Shown piece after piece: positions 8,147-15,765 of a DNA stretch of 64,000 nucleotides. The notes below the pieces were generated by a model. It was not told where the DNA came from. It searched no databases and was given only the letters and a program-made list of their open reading frames with translations. The DNA lies in NCBI GenBank assembly GCA_018260475.1, contig JAGLBA010000002.1, positions 1 through 64,000 on the forward strand, read 5' to 3'. The DNA is from Chryseobacterium sp. GTDB lineage: Bacteria > Bacteroidota > Bacteroidia > Flavobacteriales > Weeksellaceae. The translations under genes and the position numbers were made by a program. Positions within the stretch are counted from its first letter, which is position 1. The number at the start of each line of letters is the position of its first letter.

Positions 8147-9793
8147 ATGGCTGAAGTGATTACAATGCCCCGCCTTTCCGATACAATGACGGATGGAAAA
8201 GTGGCGAAATGGCACAAAAAAGTGGGCGATGCCGTGAAAGAAGGCGATATCTTAGCGGAAATAGAAACTGATAAAGCGGTACAAGATTTTGAAGCTGAAG
8301 TAAATGGCACGCTTCTATTCATCGGGACAGAAGAAGGGAGTTCCGCTCCCGTAGATTCCGTTTTGGCTATCATCGGCCAGCAGGGTGAGGATATTTCTTC
8401 CCTTAAAGGTGGCGCATCCGCAGATACAAGTCCAGCCGAAGCCGCCGGAATCCCAGAAGAAAATAAGACCGAAGATAATGTAACCGATGTGGAAACAACC
8501 AAACCGGTGGAAAAAGAATCCGAAAGCGCTCCGGCAGAAATTCCTGCCGGGACGGAGGTTATCAATATGCCGCGCCTTTCTGATACCATGTCGGAAGGAA
8601 AAGTGGCGAAATGGCACAAAAATGTAGGCGACCAAGTAAAGGAAGGCGATATTTTAGCGGAAATAGAAACCGATAAAGCCGTGCAGGATTTTGAATCGGA
8701 ATTTAATGGAACTCTGCTCTACCAAGGTGTTCAAGAGGGTGGAGCGACGCCTGTGGATATGATTCTTGCCATCATAGGTCCGGCGGGTACGGATGTTTCT
8801 GGAATTACTTCTGGTGGTGCACCAAAAGCTAAGGCAACTGAAAGCAAAACTGCTGCAAATACCGAAACTAAACCAGCTGAAACTGCAACTGAACAACCAA
8901 AGGCAGACTCACCTTCTGGCGACAGACTGGCGGTCTCTCCATTAGCGAAAAAAATGGCCGAAGATAAGGGAATCGACCTAAATGCGCTTCACGGGAGTGG
9001 CGAAAACGGAAGAATCGTGAAGAGGGATATTGAAAATTATTCGCCTTCTCAGAGTCAAACTCAATCTAAACCTCAGGCTCAGAATCAACCAATTCCACAA
9101 CCTGTGTTCTATGGTGAGACCACGGAGACGCAAAATTCGCAAATGCGAAACATCATAGCAAAACGATTAGCTGAAAGTAAATTTACAGCGCCACACTACT
9201 ATCTAATGGTGGAAGTGATGATGGATAAGGCGGTGCAGGCCAGAACGGAAATAAATGCGATACCCGATACCAAAATATCCTTCAATGATATGGTTATCAA
9301 AGCGGTAGCTATGGCTCTGAGAAAACATCCACAAGTGAATTCCTCTTGGGCAGGCGATAAGATTATCCACCATGGCAACATCAATGTAGGCGTCGCAGTA
9401 GCAGTCCCAGACGGATTGGTAGTGCCTGTTTTGAAAAATACCGACCAGATGAACTACAACCAAATATCGGCCGCCGTTAAAGATATGGCAAGTCGTGCTA
9501 AGAACAAAGGACTGAAAGCCAATGAAATGGAAGGTTCTACCTTCTCTGTTTCTAATTTGGGAATGTTTGGAATTGAAACTTTCACCTCCATCATTAATCA
9601 GCCGAACTCTGCGATTCTTTCTGTAGGTGCGATTGTGGAAAAACCAGTGGTAAAAGACGGACAAATTGTGGTTGGAAACACCATGATGCTTTCGCTGGCT
9701 TGCGATCACCGCGTGATCGACGGCGCCACAGGTGCACAGTTCCTACAGACTTTAAAAATGTATTTGGAACAACCGCTGACGCTGCTTCTGTAA
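8147..9793 (+). CDS. pdhC: Pyruvate dehydrogenase E2, dihydrolipoamide acetyltransferase with two lipoyl domains
   Basis: E2 carries the acetyl group on lipoyl-lysine and transfers it to CoA. The 548 residues run: lipoyl domain 1 (about 3-84, lipoyl Lys43 in ETDKA), an acidic linker, lipoyl domain 2 (about 137-218, Lys177), an Ala/Pro/Thr-rich linker, the E1/E3-binding domain (AVSPLAKKMAEDKGIDLNAL, about 262-300), a Gln-rich linker, and the catalytic domain ending with DHRVIDGATGAQFL, which holds the active-site His and Asp. The two lipoyl domains are close copies of each other. LipB, which supplies the octanoyl precursor of lipoate, is encoded at 21059-21775. Confidence 0.96.
   Translation: MAEVITMPRLSDTMTDGKVAKWHKKVGDAVKEGDILAEIETDKAVQDFEAEVNGTLLFIGTEEGSSAPVDSVLAIIGQQGEDISSLKGGASADTSPAEAAGIPEENKTEDNVTDVETTKPVEKESESAPAEIPAGTEVINMPRLSDTMSEGKVAKWHKNVGDQVKEGDILAEIETDKAVQDFESEFNGTLLYQGVQEGGATPVDMILAIIGPAGTDVSGITSGGAPKAKATESKTAANTETKPAETATEQPKADSPSGDRLAVSPLAKKMAEDKGIDLNALHGSGENGRIVKRDIENYSPSQSQTQSKPQAQNQPIPQPVFYGETTETQNSQMRNIIAKRLAESKFTAPHYYLMVEVMMDKAVQARTEINAIPDTKISFNDMVIKAVAMALRKHPQVNSSWAGDKIIHHGNINVGVAVAVPDGLVVPVLKNTDQMNYNQISAAVKDMASRAKNKGLKANEMEGSTFSVSNLGMFGIETFTSIINQPNSAILSVGAIVEKPVVKDGQIVVGNTMMLSLACDHRVIDGATGAQFLQTLKMYLEQPLTLLL
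8153..8712 (+). repeat. Internal duplication of the lipoyl-domain coding sequence
   Basis: The lipoyl-domain segment occurs twice, with an exact offset of 402 bases (134 codons): ATGCCCCGCCTTTC at 8165 and ATGCCGCGCCTTTC at 8567. The protein copies differ at only a few positions over about 50 residues around the lipoyl lysine, while many differences in the DNA are synonymous. That indicates selection for the sequence and not a very recent copy. Confidence 0.85.
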
Positions 9794-9812
9794 TCGTACA
9801 GCTCACAAATAT

Positions 9813-9844
9813 AAAAGCCGCTTTCTTATTGAGAGCGGCTTTTT
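9813..9844 (+). terminator. Terminator after the pdh E2 gene
   Basis: AAAAGCCGCTTTC pairs with GAGAGCGGCTTTT (13 bp, one G-T wobble) around a TTATT loop, followed by T residues. It can also serve the converging trpF side. Confidence 0.88.
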
Positions 9845-9862
9845 AATAAAAGAATTACGGTT

Positions 9863-10528
9863 TTATTTTAAAAATCTATCCTTGAAGTCTTCTATTTTTG
9901 CTAAATCCTTCACGCCAGGTTCAGTTTCAAATTTTGAATTAATGTCCAAGGCAAATGGCTGTTGATTGATAGTTTTTAGTTGGTGGATATTCTGAGGTGA
10001 AATTCCGCCGCTCAAAAAATAAGGTTTTGGAATTTCTATTTGGTTTAAAATATCCCAATCAAATGATTTTCCCGTGCCACCAAATGCTTTGGAATCGGTA
10101 TCGAAGAGGAAATAGTTGTTGATTGTTGCATGTTGGTTGATGGTTTTTTGAATATCTTCTGCCGATTGATTTCCAATTCGGATAACTTTGATAATTCCAA
10201 CTTCATTTTTTAGATTTTGTCTTAAGTCTGAGATAAATTCAATGCTTTCATCACCATGAAGTTGAACGAAATTTAGTGCTGCATTTTCCGCTATTTCAAC
10301 AATTTGTTCTGTGGTTTCATTCACGAAAACCCCAACCTTACCAGAATGTGGAATTTCTGCGATCTTTTTTAAACCAAAACGATTCAGCACAAACCGTGGT
10401 GATTTTTCATAAAAGATAAAGCCTAGAAAATCCACTCCCATTGTGCACAATTCTGAAACCTGAGATAGTTCGGTAAGTCCGCAAACCTTTAGTTTTGCTT
10501 GTTGCTTGTTGGTTGTGCGCTGGGTCAT
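9863..10528 (-). CDS. trpF: Phosphoribosylanthranilate isomerase
   Basis: TrpF catalyses the Amadori rearrangement of phosphoribosylanthranilate in tryptophan synthesis. The 221 residues form a TIM barrel with the catalytic Cys in KVCGLTE (near residue 17), FVQLHGDE, and the phosphate-binding FLSGGISPQN. It is the last gene of trpEGDCF and starts 53 bases after trpC. Both genes and most of the locus have flavobacterial A+T-rich codon use. Confidence 0.95.
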   Translation of the reverse strand: MTQRTTNKQQAKLKVCGLTELSQVSELCTMGVDFLGFIFYEKSPRFVLNRFGLKKIAEIPHSGKVGVFVNETTEQIVEIAENAALNFVQLHGDESIEFISDLRQNLKNEVGIIKVIRIGNQSAEDIQKTINQHATINNYFLFDTDSKAFGGTGKSFDWDILNQIEIPKPYFLSGGISPQNIHQLKTINQQPFALDINSKFETEPGVKDLAKIEDFKDRFLK

Positions 10529-10581
10529 CTTGGTTTTATAACTCTTTAATTTCTTACCTTCTAATTTCTTAACTCAAATAC

Positions 10582-11349
10582 TTAACTCAAAAATTCCTCA
10601 AATGCTTTCCCCGGATTTTCATTTTTCATAAAAACTTCACCCATGAGGAAGGCATCAAAGCCTTTTTCCTTTAAAAATTGAAAATCCTTTTTGTTGTAAA
10701 TGCCACTTTCTGCAACGGACAACATTTCTTTCGGAAGCATATTTTTTAAGCTTACAGAATGCTGCAAATTCACTTTAAAATCTTTCAAATTTCTATTGTT
10801 GATGCCTACCAAATCGATATTGTTATTGATGTGAACCAATTCCTCTTCAGCATGTATTTCCAATAAAACTTCGAGGTTTAGACTGTGCGACAAATCGGTA
10901 AATTCCTGAACTTGCGACGGCGACAAGCAGGCGGCAATCAATAAAATAACATCGGCACCGATTGCTTTGGCTTCGTAGAATTGATATTCGTCCACCATAA
11001 AATCTTTACGCAAAATCGGGATTTGAATTTGCTCTCGGACGCTCGTAATATCCTTAAAAGTACCACCGAAAAATTCTGAATCTGTTAAAATAGAAATTCC
11101 ACTCGCACCATACTTTTCATACTGAGAAACCACTTCCAACGGCGTCATTTTATCGTTGATGATCCCTTTACTTGGTGACTTCCGCTTAAACTCAGCAATA
11201 ATACCCGAACGAGATTTCACCGTTTCTTTTAGCGAGTAAGTATTTCTGCCAAAAAAAGGTGAATCTTGTAACTCTGCAACGGTTTTCTCAGACCTCGCGT
11301 TGGCGACCTCCTGCTTTTTGTTGATTATGATTTTATCTAAAATGTTCAC
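10582..11349 (-). CDS. trpC: Indole-3-glycerol phosphate synthase
   Basis: TrpC closes the indole ring, turning carboxyphenylamino-deoxyribulose phosphate into indole-3-glycerol phosphate. The 255-residue barrel shows the family signature: IIAEFKRKSPSKG with the catalytic lysine (about residue 50), ILTDSEFFGG, PILRKDFMVDEYQ, GINNRNLKDF and SVAESGIYN. It is not fused to trpF, unlike the enterobacterial form. It lies 69 bases after trpD. Confidence 0.96.
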   Translation of the reverse strand: MNILDKIIINKKQEVANARSEKTVAELQDSPFFGRNTYSLKETVKSRSGIIAEFKRKSPSKGIINDKMTPLEVVSQYEKYGASGISILTDSEFFGGTFKDITSVREQIQIPILRKDFMVDEYQFYEAKAIGADVILLIAACLSPSQVQEFTDLSHSLNLEVLLEIHAEEELVHINNNIDLVGINNRNLKDFKVNLQHSVSLKNMLPKEMLSVAESGIYNKKDFQFLKEKGFDAFLMGEVFMKNENPGKAFEEFLS

Positions 11350-11418
11350 TTTTTTTAAATTTTAAACGCGGCACAGTTTTTTAATTTTATTCTGCTTCAT
11401 TTCGTTAACTATTGATCA

Positions 11419-12405
11419 TTAATTATTAACAATTAATTCCAACGCTTGCAGCGCCTTGCCGCTTTCTAAACTGTCTTTTGCCATTTCCAAACAATTTTCA
11501 TAACCTCCAAATTTCCCTGTAGATTTCAAAGCCATAGCCGCATTAGCGAGGACCACGGCGTTTTGCTCATTCGTTCCATTACCTTCCAAAATACTTCTGA
11601 AAATCTGTGCTGCTTCCTGCTTGGTTGAGCCGCCTTCAATTGTTTCGTGAGAAATGTTTTGAAAACCAAGTTCTTCCGCAGAAAAAATATGTTCACCTTC
11701 GGGATCATAAATTTTGGTATCGGCAGTAAGGGAAATTTCATCGTATCCGTCCAATGCATGCACGAGCGTAAAGTTAGTGCTCTTTTTTTGCAGAAGATAC
11801 TGGTAAAGTCGCGCAATCTCCAAACTGTAAACGCCAATCATGGAGAACTGCGGTTTCGCAGGATTTACGAGAGGTCCCAATAGATTAAAAAAAGTTCTCA
11901 GTCCAAGATTTTTCCTTAATGGTCCCACAGTTTTCAGTGCAGGGTGGAAGATTGGCGCATGCAGAAAACAGATGTTTGCTTTTTCCAAATCCGACTTTAA
12001 ATCGGCTTCAGTGGTTTTAAAGTGATAGCCTAATTCTTCCAAAACATTGGACGATCCAGAAATGGCAGAAGCACCGTAGTTACCGTGTTTAGCAACCTTT
12101 TGTCCGGCTCCGGCAATGATAAACGCCGCCAAAGTAGATATGTTGAAAGTATTTTTGCCGTCGCCACCGGTACCGACAATGTCGAGCAAATCATCGCCGA
12201 GATCTACCTGAACGGCAAGCTGCAGCAACGCCTCGCGGAAACCTTCGAGTTCTTCCAGCGTAATAGAGCGCATCAAAAAAACCGTCACAAAAGCCGTAAC
12301 TTCGTTTTCATTGAATTTGTTTTGCGCGATTTCCATCAAAATTGCCTTCGCCTCTGCACGAGACAAAGTATTATGATTAAAGAGGTATTGTAGGATTTGT
12401 TTCAT
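11419..12405 (-). CDS. trpD: Anthranilate phosphoribosyltransferase
   Basis: TrpD joins anthranilate to phosphoribosyl pyrophosphate. The 328 residues show the PRPP-binding GTGGDGKNTFNIST (about residue 79), the KHGNYGASAISGSSNVLEEL segment and the substrate-binding GPLRKNLGLRTFFNLLGPL. It starts one base after trpG ends, so the two genes are almost certainly translated from one message. Confidence 0.96.
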   Translation of the reverse strand: MKQILQYLFNHNTLSRAEAKAILMEIAQNKFNENEVTAFVTVFLMRSITLEELEGFREALLQLAVQVDLGDDLLDIVGTGGDGKNTFNISTLAAFIIAGAGQKVAKHGNYGASAISGSSNVLEELGYHFKTTEADLKSDLEKANICFLHAPIFHPALKTVGPLRKNLGLRTFFNLLGPLVNPAKPQFSMIGVYSLEIARLYQYLLQKKSTNFTLVHALDGYDEISLTADTKIYDPEGEHIFSAEELGFQNISHETIEGGSTKQEAAQIFRSILEGNGTNEQNAVVLANAAMALKSTGKFGGYENCLEMAKDSLESGKALQALELIVNN

Positions 12406-12406
12406 T

Positions 12407-13006
12407 CTAATTGCATTCTGCTTCCGACTTTTCTCCTTCAGCTGTAAGAAGGAAATTGGTTAAAATTTGTTTTCCCTTTGGTGTCAAAATACTTTCCGGG
12501 TGGTATTGCACGGCGTGGACATCGTAGGTTTTATGTTTCAGACTCATAATCATCCCATTGTCATCTATGGAAGTTATTTCCAGTTCTTCGGGAAAATCAT
12601 CGGGGTTAACCGCCCAACTGTGGTAGCGACCGACCTCCAAAATTTCGGGTAAGTTTTTGAAAATCTTATGTTCTTTGGTCTGTTTGGCATTGGTCGCTAC
12701 ACCGTGGTAAATCTCAGAAAGGTTTATAAGCGAACCACCGAAAGCTTCCGCAATGGCCTGCTGACCAAGGCATACGCCAAAAATAGATTTCGTAGCGGCA
12801 TATTTTTTAATAACATCAATCAAAATTCCTGCTTCCTCGGGAATTCCAGGGCCGGGAGAAAGAATGATTTTGTCAAATTTTTCAATTTCTTCTAGCGAAA
12901 TCTGGTCGTTGCGGTGAACTTCCACTTTGTCGCCTACAATTTGCTCAATCATTTGCACAAGGTTGTAGGTGAAACTGTCATAATTATCGAAAACTAATAT
13001 TTTCAT
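12407..13006 (-). CDS. trpG: Anthranilate synthase component II (glutamine amidotransferase)
   Basis: TrpG releases ammonia from glutamine for TrpE. The 199 residues are a class I amidotransferase with the oxyanion loop (LSPGPGIPEEAG), the nucleophile Cys in GVCLGQQAIAE (about residue 79) and the His-Glu pair in VQYHPESIL. It is separate from trpD, in contrast to the fused enterobacterial protein. It could also serve para-aminobenzoate synthase, but its place between trpE and trpD points to tryptophan synthesis. Confidence 0.96.
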   Translation of the reverse strand: MKILVFDNYDSFTYNLVQMIEQIVGDKVEVHRNDQISLEEIEKFDKIILSPGPGIPEEAGILIDVIKKYAATKSIFGVCLGQQAIAEAFGGSLINLSEIYHGVATNAKQTKEHKIFKNLPEILEVGRYHSWAVNPDDFPEELEITSIDDNGMIMSLKHKTYDVHAVQYHPESILTPKGKQILTNFLLTAEGEKSEAECN

Positions 13007-13069
13007 AAATGGTTAATTATTAAATGGTTAATGATCAATTATTGAAGGCTTATCGTTAATAATAAACTA

Positions 13070-14497
13070 TCAATAATTTACGATAGAAGAGCCTTTCTTC
13101 ACCGCCATTTTCAGCGCATTCAGTTTGTTATTCACTTCTTGGAGTTCGTTTTCGGCGGTAGATTTTGCTACGATTCCCGCACCGGCTTGGTAGAAAAGTG
13201 TATTGTCTTTACTTAAAAAAGTTCGGATCATAATCGCCTGATTGCAGCTGCCATCAAACCCGACAAACCCGATACAGCCACCATAATAACCGCGAGAAGT
13301 TTTTTCGTACTCATCAATGAGTTCCATTGCACGGAATTTCGGAGCGCCACTCAAAGTGCCTTGTGGAAAGGTGGTGCTAATCATTTCAAACGGATTTTGC
13401 TCGGGTGAAACTTCCGCCGTCACCTCCGAAACCATGTGGATGACATGCGAAAAGAAATGAATTTCCTTGAGTTTGGAAACGGTAGTGTTTTTACCGCAGA
13501 TACTCAGGTCGTTGCGTGCAAGGTCCACAAGCATCGTATGTTCGGCGTTTTCTTTAGGATCGTTTTTCAAGGCCTCGGCGGCGCGCAAATCTTCCTCCAC
13601 AATTCCGGTTCGTTTGAAGGTTCCTGCAATAGGGTGGATTACCGCTTGTCCGTTTTTAATGATTAACTGGCTCTCCGGGCTGCTTCCCAATAGCTTGTAA
13701 TCGCCATAATCAAAAAAAAAGAGATAAGGTGAAGGGTTGATATTTCGTAAGGCGCGATACACATTGAACTCGTCACCACGGAATCTTTGCTGAAACCTCC
13801 GGCTCAAAACTAACTGAAATACATCACCACGATAGCAGTGTTTCTTAGCCGCTTCCACATTTTCGAGAAACTCCTCATCGGTTAGATTCGAGGTTTCATC
13901 TTCGGTGATTTCAAAAGGAAAAACCGGCGCATTTTTTTGGTTAATGATGTTTTCAATGTTCGAAATTTCGGATTTCAAACCTTCGATTTTATTTTCAATC
14001 AAGTACATCTCATCATTGTGGTGGTTGATCGCAATGACATATTGGTAAAGTCGATATCGCAACAAAGGAATTTCGTTTTCCGGCGAAAGTGGTTTGAACT
14101 TAATATCCTCGAAAAACGGGATCGCATCATAAGAAGTGTAGCCAAACAATCCTTGTGCAGTTTTCCCAATTTCATGCTCTGGTTCTTGGCTTACAAAACA
14201 CCTGGTAAAATCCTGAAGAATATCCGTGAGCTTTTCCTTTTGAATATTGATTTTGACAGGATTTTCATTTGGAAATTTAAATTCTGCTTCTGTGAAGTTT
14301 TTAATCTCAATTCCTGCTATAGCATTTACAGCGATGAAAGAAAAATTATTTTCTGTATTTTGATTTCCGGCACTTTCCAACAGCACCGTATCGCGGAATT
14401 GGTCGCGAAGCCGAAGATAAATTCCTATCGGTGTAAACAAGTCGCTCAGAGTTGATTTAACCGAGGTTTTTAAGTTTATATTTTGATTAAATAACAT
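13070..14497 (-). CDS. trpE: Anthranilate synthase component I
   Basis: TrpE converts chorismate to anthranilate with ammonia from TrpG. The 475 residues hold the N-terminal regulatory domain with LLESAG (the feedback site where tryptophan binds) and the chorismate-binding domain with IAGTFKRTG, DLARNDLSICGK, GTLSGAPKFRAMELIDEYE and GGCIGFVGFDG. It is the first structural gene of trpEGDCF. Its message begins with a leader peptide and an attenuator (14726-14866). About 230 bases lie between the attenuator and the trpE start codon; I see no other gene there. Confidence 0.96.
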   Translation of the reverse strand: MLFNQNINLKTSVKSTLSDLFTPIGIYLRLRDQFRDTVLLESAGNQNTENNFSFIAVNAIAGIEIKNFTEAEFKFPNENPVKINIQKEKLTDILQDFTRCFVSQEPEHEIGKTAQGLFGYTSYDAIPFFEDIKFKPLSPENEIPLLRYRLYQYVIAINHHNDEMYLIENKIEGLKSEISNIENIINQKNAPVFPFEITEDETSNLTDEEFLENVEAAKKHCYRGDVFQLVLSRRFQQRFRGDEFNVYRALRNINPSPYLFFFDYGDYKLLGSSPESQLIIKNGQAVIHPIAGTFKRTGIVEEDLRAAEALKNDPKENAEHTMLVDLARNDLSICGKNTTVSKLKEIHFFSHVIHMVSEVTAEVSPEQNPFEMISTTFPQGTLSGAPKFRAMELIDEYEKTSRGYYGGCIGFVGFDGSCNQAIMIRTFLSKDNTLFYQAGAGIVAKSTAENELQEVNNKLNALKMAVKKGSSIVNY

Positions 14498-14725
14498 GGA
14501 TTGTAGTTATTAATTGTTAATTGCAATTGAGTTTCGTGTGCTTATGTGTCTTTTATGATTAAAATGTTCTCTATTCTTAAATTCTATCTCCGTGGTTATT
14601 TGATATCAAAGTCCGCAAAGCGTTTTTCATCTTAACTATTTTAATCTCGAAAAGGCGCTTCACTTAGCCAAGTCCTTCAGGATTTGAGTCATTTCTTTTA
14701 AATCTATTAGGCTAATTAAGTTTTT

Positions 14726-14761
14726 AATAAACAAAAGACTTCGACGGATCCGCCAAAGTCT
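14726..14761 (-). terminator. trp attenuator: conditional terminator before trpE
   Basis: On the minus strand AGACTT (14761-14756) pairs with AAGTCT (14741-14736); the inner TGGCGGATCCGTCG extends the stem by about five pairs, two of them wobbles. A U-rich tract TTTTGTTTATT follows. The 5' arm is also complementary to leader bases 14821-14805, which include CAAAGTCT and CAATG, so an antiterminator (14821-14805 with 14766-14754) can replace the terminator. This is the layout of a ribosome-controlled attenuator. Confidence 0.85.
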
Positions 14762-14791
14762 CAATGATACAGAAGTTTTTTATTAGATTTG

Positions 14792-14866
14792 TTAAACAAA
14801 AAAGCATTGCTCAAGACTTTGAAAGTTTTGAGGCCACCACCAGTTTTTGTTGTTCGTTAATTTCAT
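14792..14866 (-). CDS. trpL: trp operon leader peptide with three consecutive Trp codons
   Basis: A 24-codon open frame beginning MKLTNNKNWWWPQ with TGG-TGG-TGG at codons 9-11 and a TAA stop at 14794-14792. Tryptophan is the rarest residue, and three in a row directly ahead of trpE and a competing-hairpin terminator mark it as a leader peptide. When Trp-tRNA is scarce the ribosome should stall on these codons, freeing 14821-14805 to form the antiterminator. When Trp is plentiful, translation to the stop lets the terminator form. A TATATTTG box ends only four bases before the ATG, so the message may be leaderless. Confidence 0.88.
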   Translation of the reverse strand: MKLTNNKNWWWPQNFQSLEQCFFV

Positions 14867-14870
14867 CAGG

Positions 14871-14878
14871 CAAATATA
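14871..14878 (-). promoter_or_regulatory. Promoter -7 element of the trp operon
   Basis: TATATTTG on the minus strand fits TAnnTTTG exactly and ends four bases before the trpL start codon. Transcription would then begin at or next to the ATG. No -33 TTTG at a normal distance was seen. Confidence 0.65.
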
Positions 14879-14955
14879 GAAATGATTTTGTAAATAAAAT
14901 TTTTTTTGGTCAATTTTTTTTGAAACAAAAAATTAAACTTTTAAACGGAAATCCT

Positions 14956-14963
14956 TAATTTTG
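14956..14963 (+). promoter_or_regulatory. Promoter -7 element of the lipoprotein gene
   Basis: TAATTTTG, 24 bases before the ATG at 14988. It is divergent from the trp promoter. Confidence 0.5.
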
Positions 14964-14987
14964 CTTGAATTAAAAAAATTAAATTTT

Positions 14988-15203
14988 ATGAAAAAAGTAT
15001 TCGCAATCGCAGTTTTAGCATTATTAGCAACGGCTTGTTCCAAAAAAGAAACAGCAACAGAAAGCAATGTAATGCTCGAAGAACCTGAGGTAACTACTGT
15101 AGACAGTGCTGCAACAGCAAAACCAGCAGATCAAGCGACTGCGGCAACTCCTGCAACAGGCGACTCAGCAGCAACGAAAGGTGACTCAGCAGCAACAAAA
15201 TAA
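14988..15203 (+). CDS. Small Ala/Thr-rich lipoprotein
   Basis: A 71-residue product with a lipoprotein signal peptide (MKKVFAIAVLALLATAC, lipobox LATAC, Cys17), so it is probably anchored to a membrane after lipidation. The mature part has low complexity, rich in Ala, Thr and Asp, and ends in two tandem GDSAATK units encoded by a 21-base direct repeat. I recognise no domain. I chose the ATG at 14988 over an in-frame TTG at 14961, because the signal peptide begins there. The cytochrome c gene follows after 12 bases and is probably co-transcribed. Confidence 0.75.
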   Translation: MKKVFAIAVLALLATACSKKETATESNVMLEEPEVTTVDSAATAKPADQATAATPATGDSAATKGDSAATK

Positions 15204-15215
15204 ATTGTTGAACTC

Positions 15216-15623
15216 ATGAAAAGAACAGTTCTTTTTATTCTAACGATTTCGACGGTAGTGGCCTGCTCGAAAAAAGAGTCGTCGCCTGTTCCGGATTATA
15301 GCAAAGCGGTTCCCACGGAAACAGCGCCACCGGTGGAAACTCCGGCACATGATTCTTCTGCCATATTTGCGGAAGGAAAATCTTTATTAGAAGGCGCCGA
15401 CTGTCTTGGATGCCATAAAGTGGATGCTAAGTTAATAGGGCCATCTTATAACGATGTAGCTGCAAAATATCCGAACACGCCTGGAAATATTGACCTTCTG
15501 GCTGGTAGGATTATCGATGGAAGCAGCGGTGTCTGGGGGCAAGTTCCAATGTCCGCACATCCAGGAATGAGTCGTGAGAACGCCAAGAAAATGGTTCAGT
15601 ATATCTTGAGTTTAAAAAAATAA
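15216..15623 (+). CDS. Lipoprotein c-type cytochrome
   Basis: A monoheme cytochrome c, an electron carrier on the periplasmic side. The 135 residues start with a lipoprotein signal (lipobox VVAC, Cys17), a Pro/Glu-rich linker, then a cytochrome c fold of about 85 residues with the heme site CLGCH (about residues 64-68) and a likely axial methionine in QVPMSAHPGM. Size and motif resemble small cytochromes of the c551/c552 type. The partner oxidase or reductase is not in the window. Confidence 0.88.
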   Translation: MKRTVLFILTISTVVACSKKESSPVPDYSKAVPTETAPPVETPAHDSSAIFAEGKSLLEGADCLGCHKVDAKLIGPSYNDVAAKYPNTPGNIDLLAGRIIDGSSGVWGQVPMSAHPGMSRENAKKMVQYILSLKK

Positions 15624-15670
15624 AGCCAGAGTGCGTTTTTTTTACCACAGCCGTTCAAATATTTGAAATC

Positions 15671-15703
15671 AAAAGCAGCCTTTTATACGGGCTGCTTTTT
15701 TTG
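15671..15703 (+). terminator. Terminator after the cytochrome gene
   Basis: AAAAGCAGCC pairs with GGCTGCTTTT (10 bp) around nine bases, followed by a T-run. Confidence 0.88.
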
Positions 15704-15737
15704 GCTTATTGAGCATTCTTCTTTGCTTTAAATTCAC

Positions 15738-15745
15738 TATTTTTG
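15738..15745 (+). promoter_or_regulatory. Promoter -7 element of lysS
   Basis: TATTTTTG, 20 bases before the lysS start codon. Confidence 0.5.
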
Positions 15746-15765
15746 CAAATTAAATTTTGAATTAA

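Noticed and set aside
14961..14987. TTG start for the small lipoprotein
   Set aside because: It adds nine residues before a standard lipoprotein signal peptide; the ATG at 14988 begins that signal.
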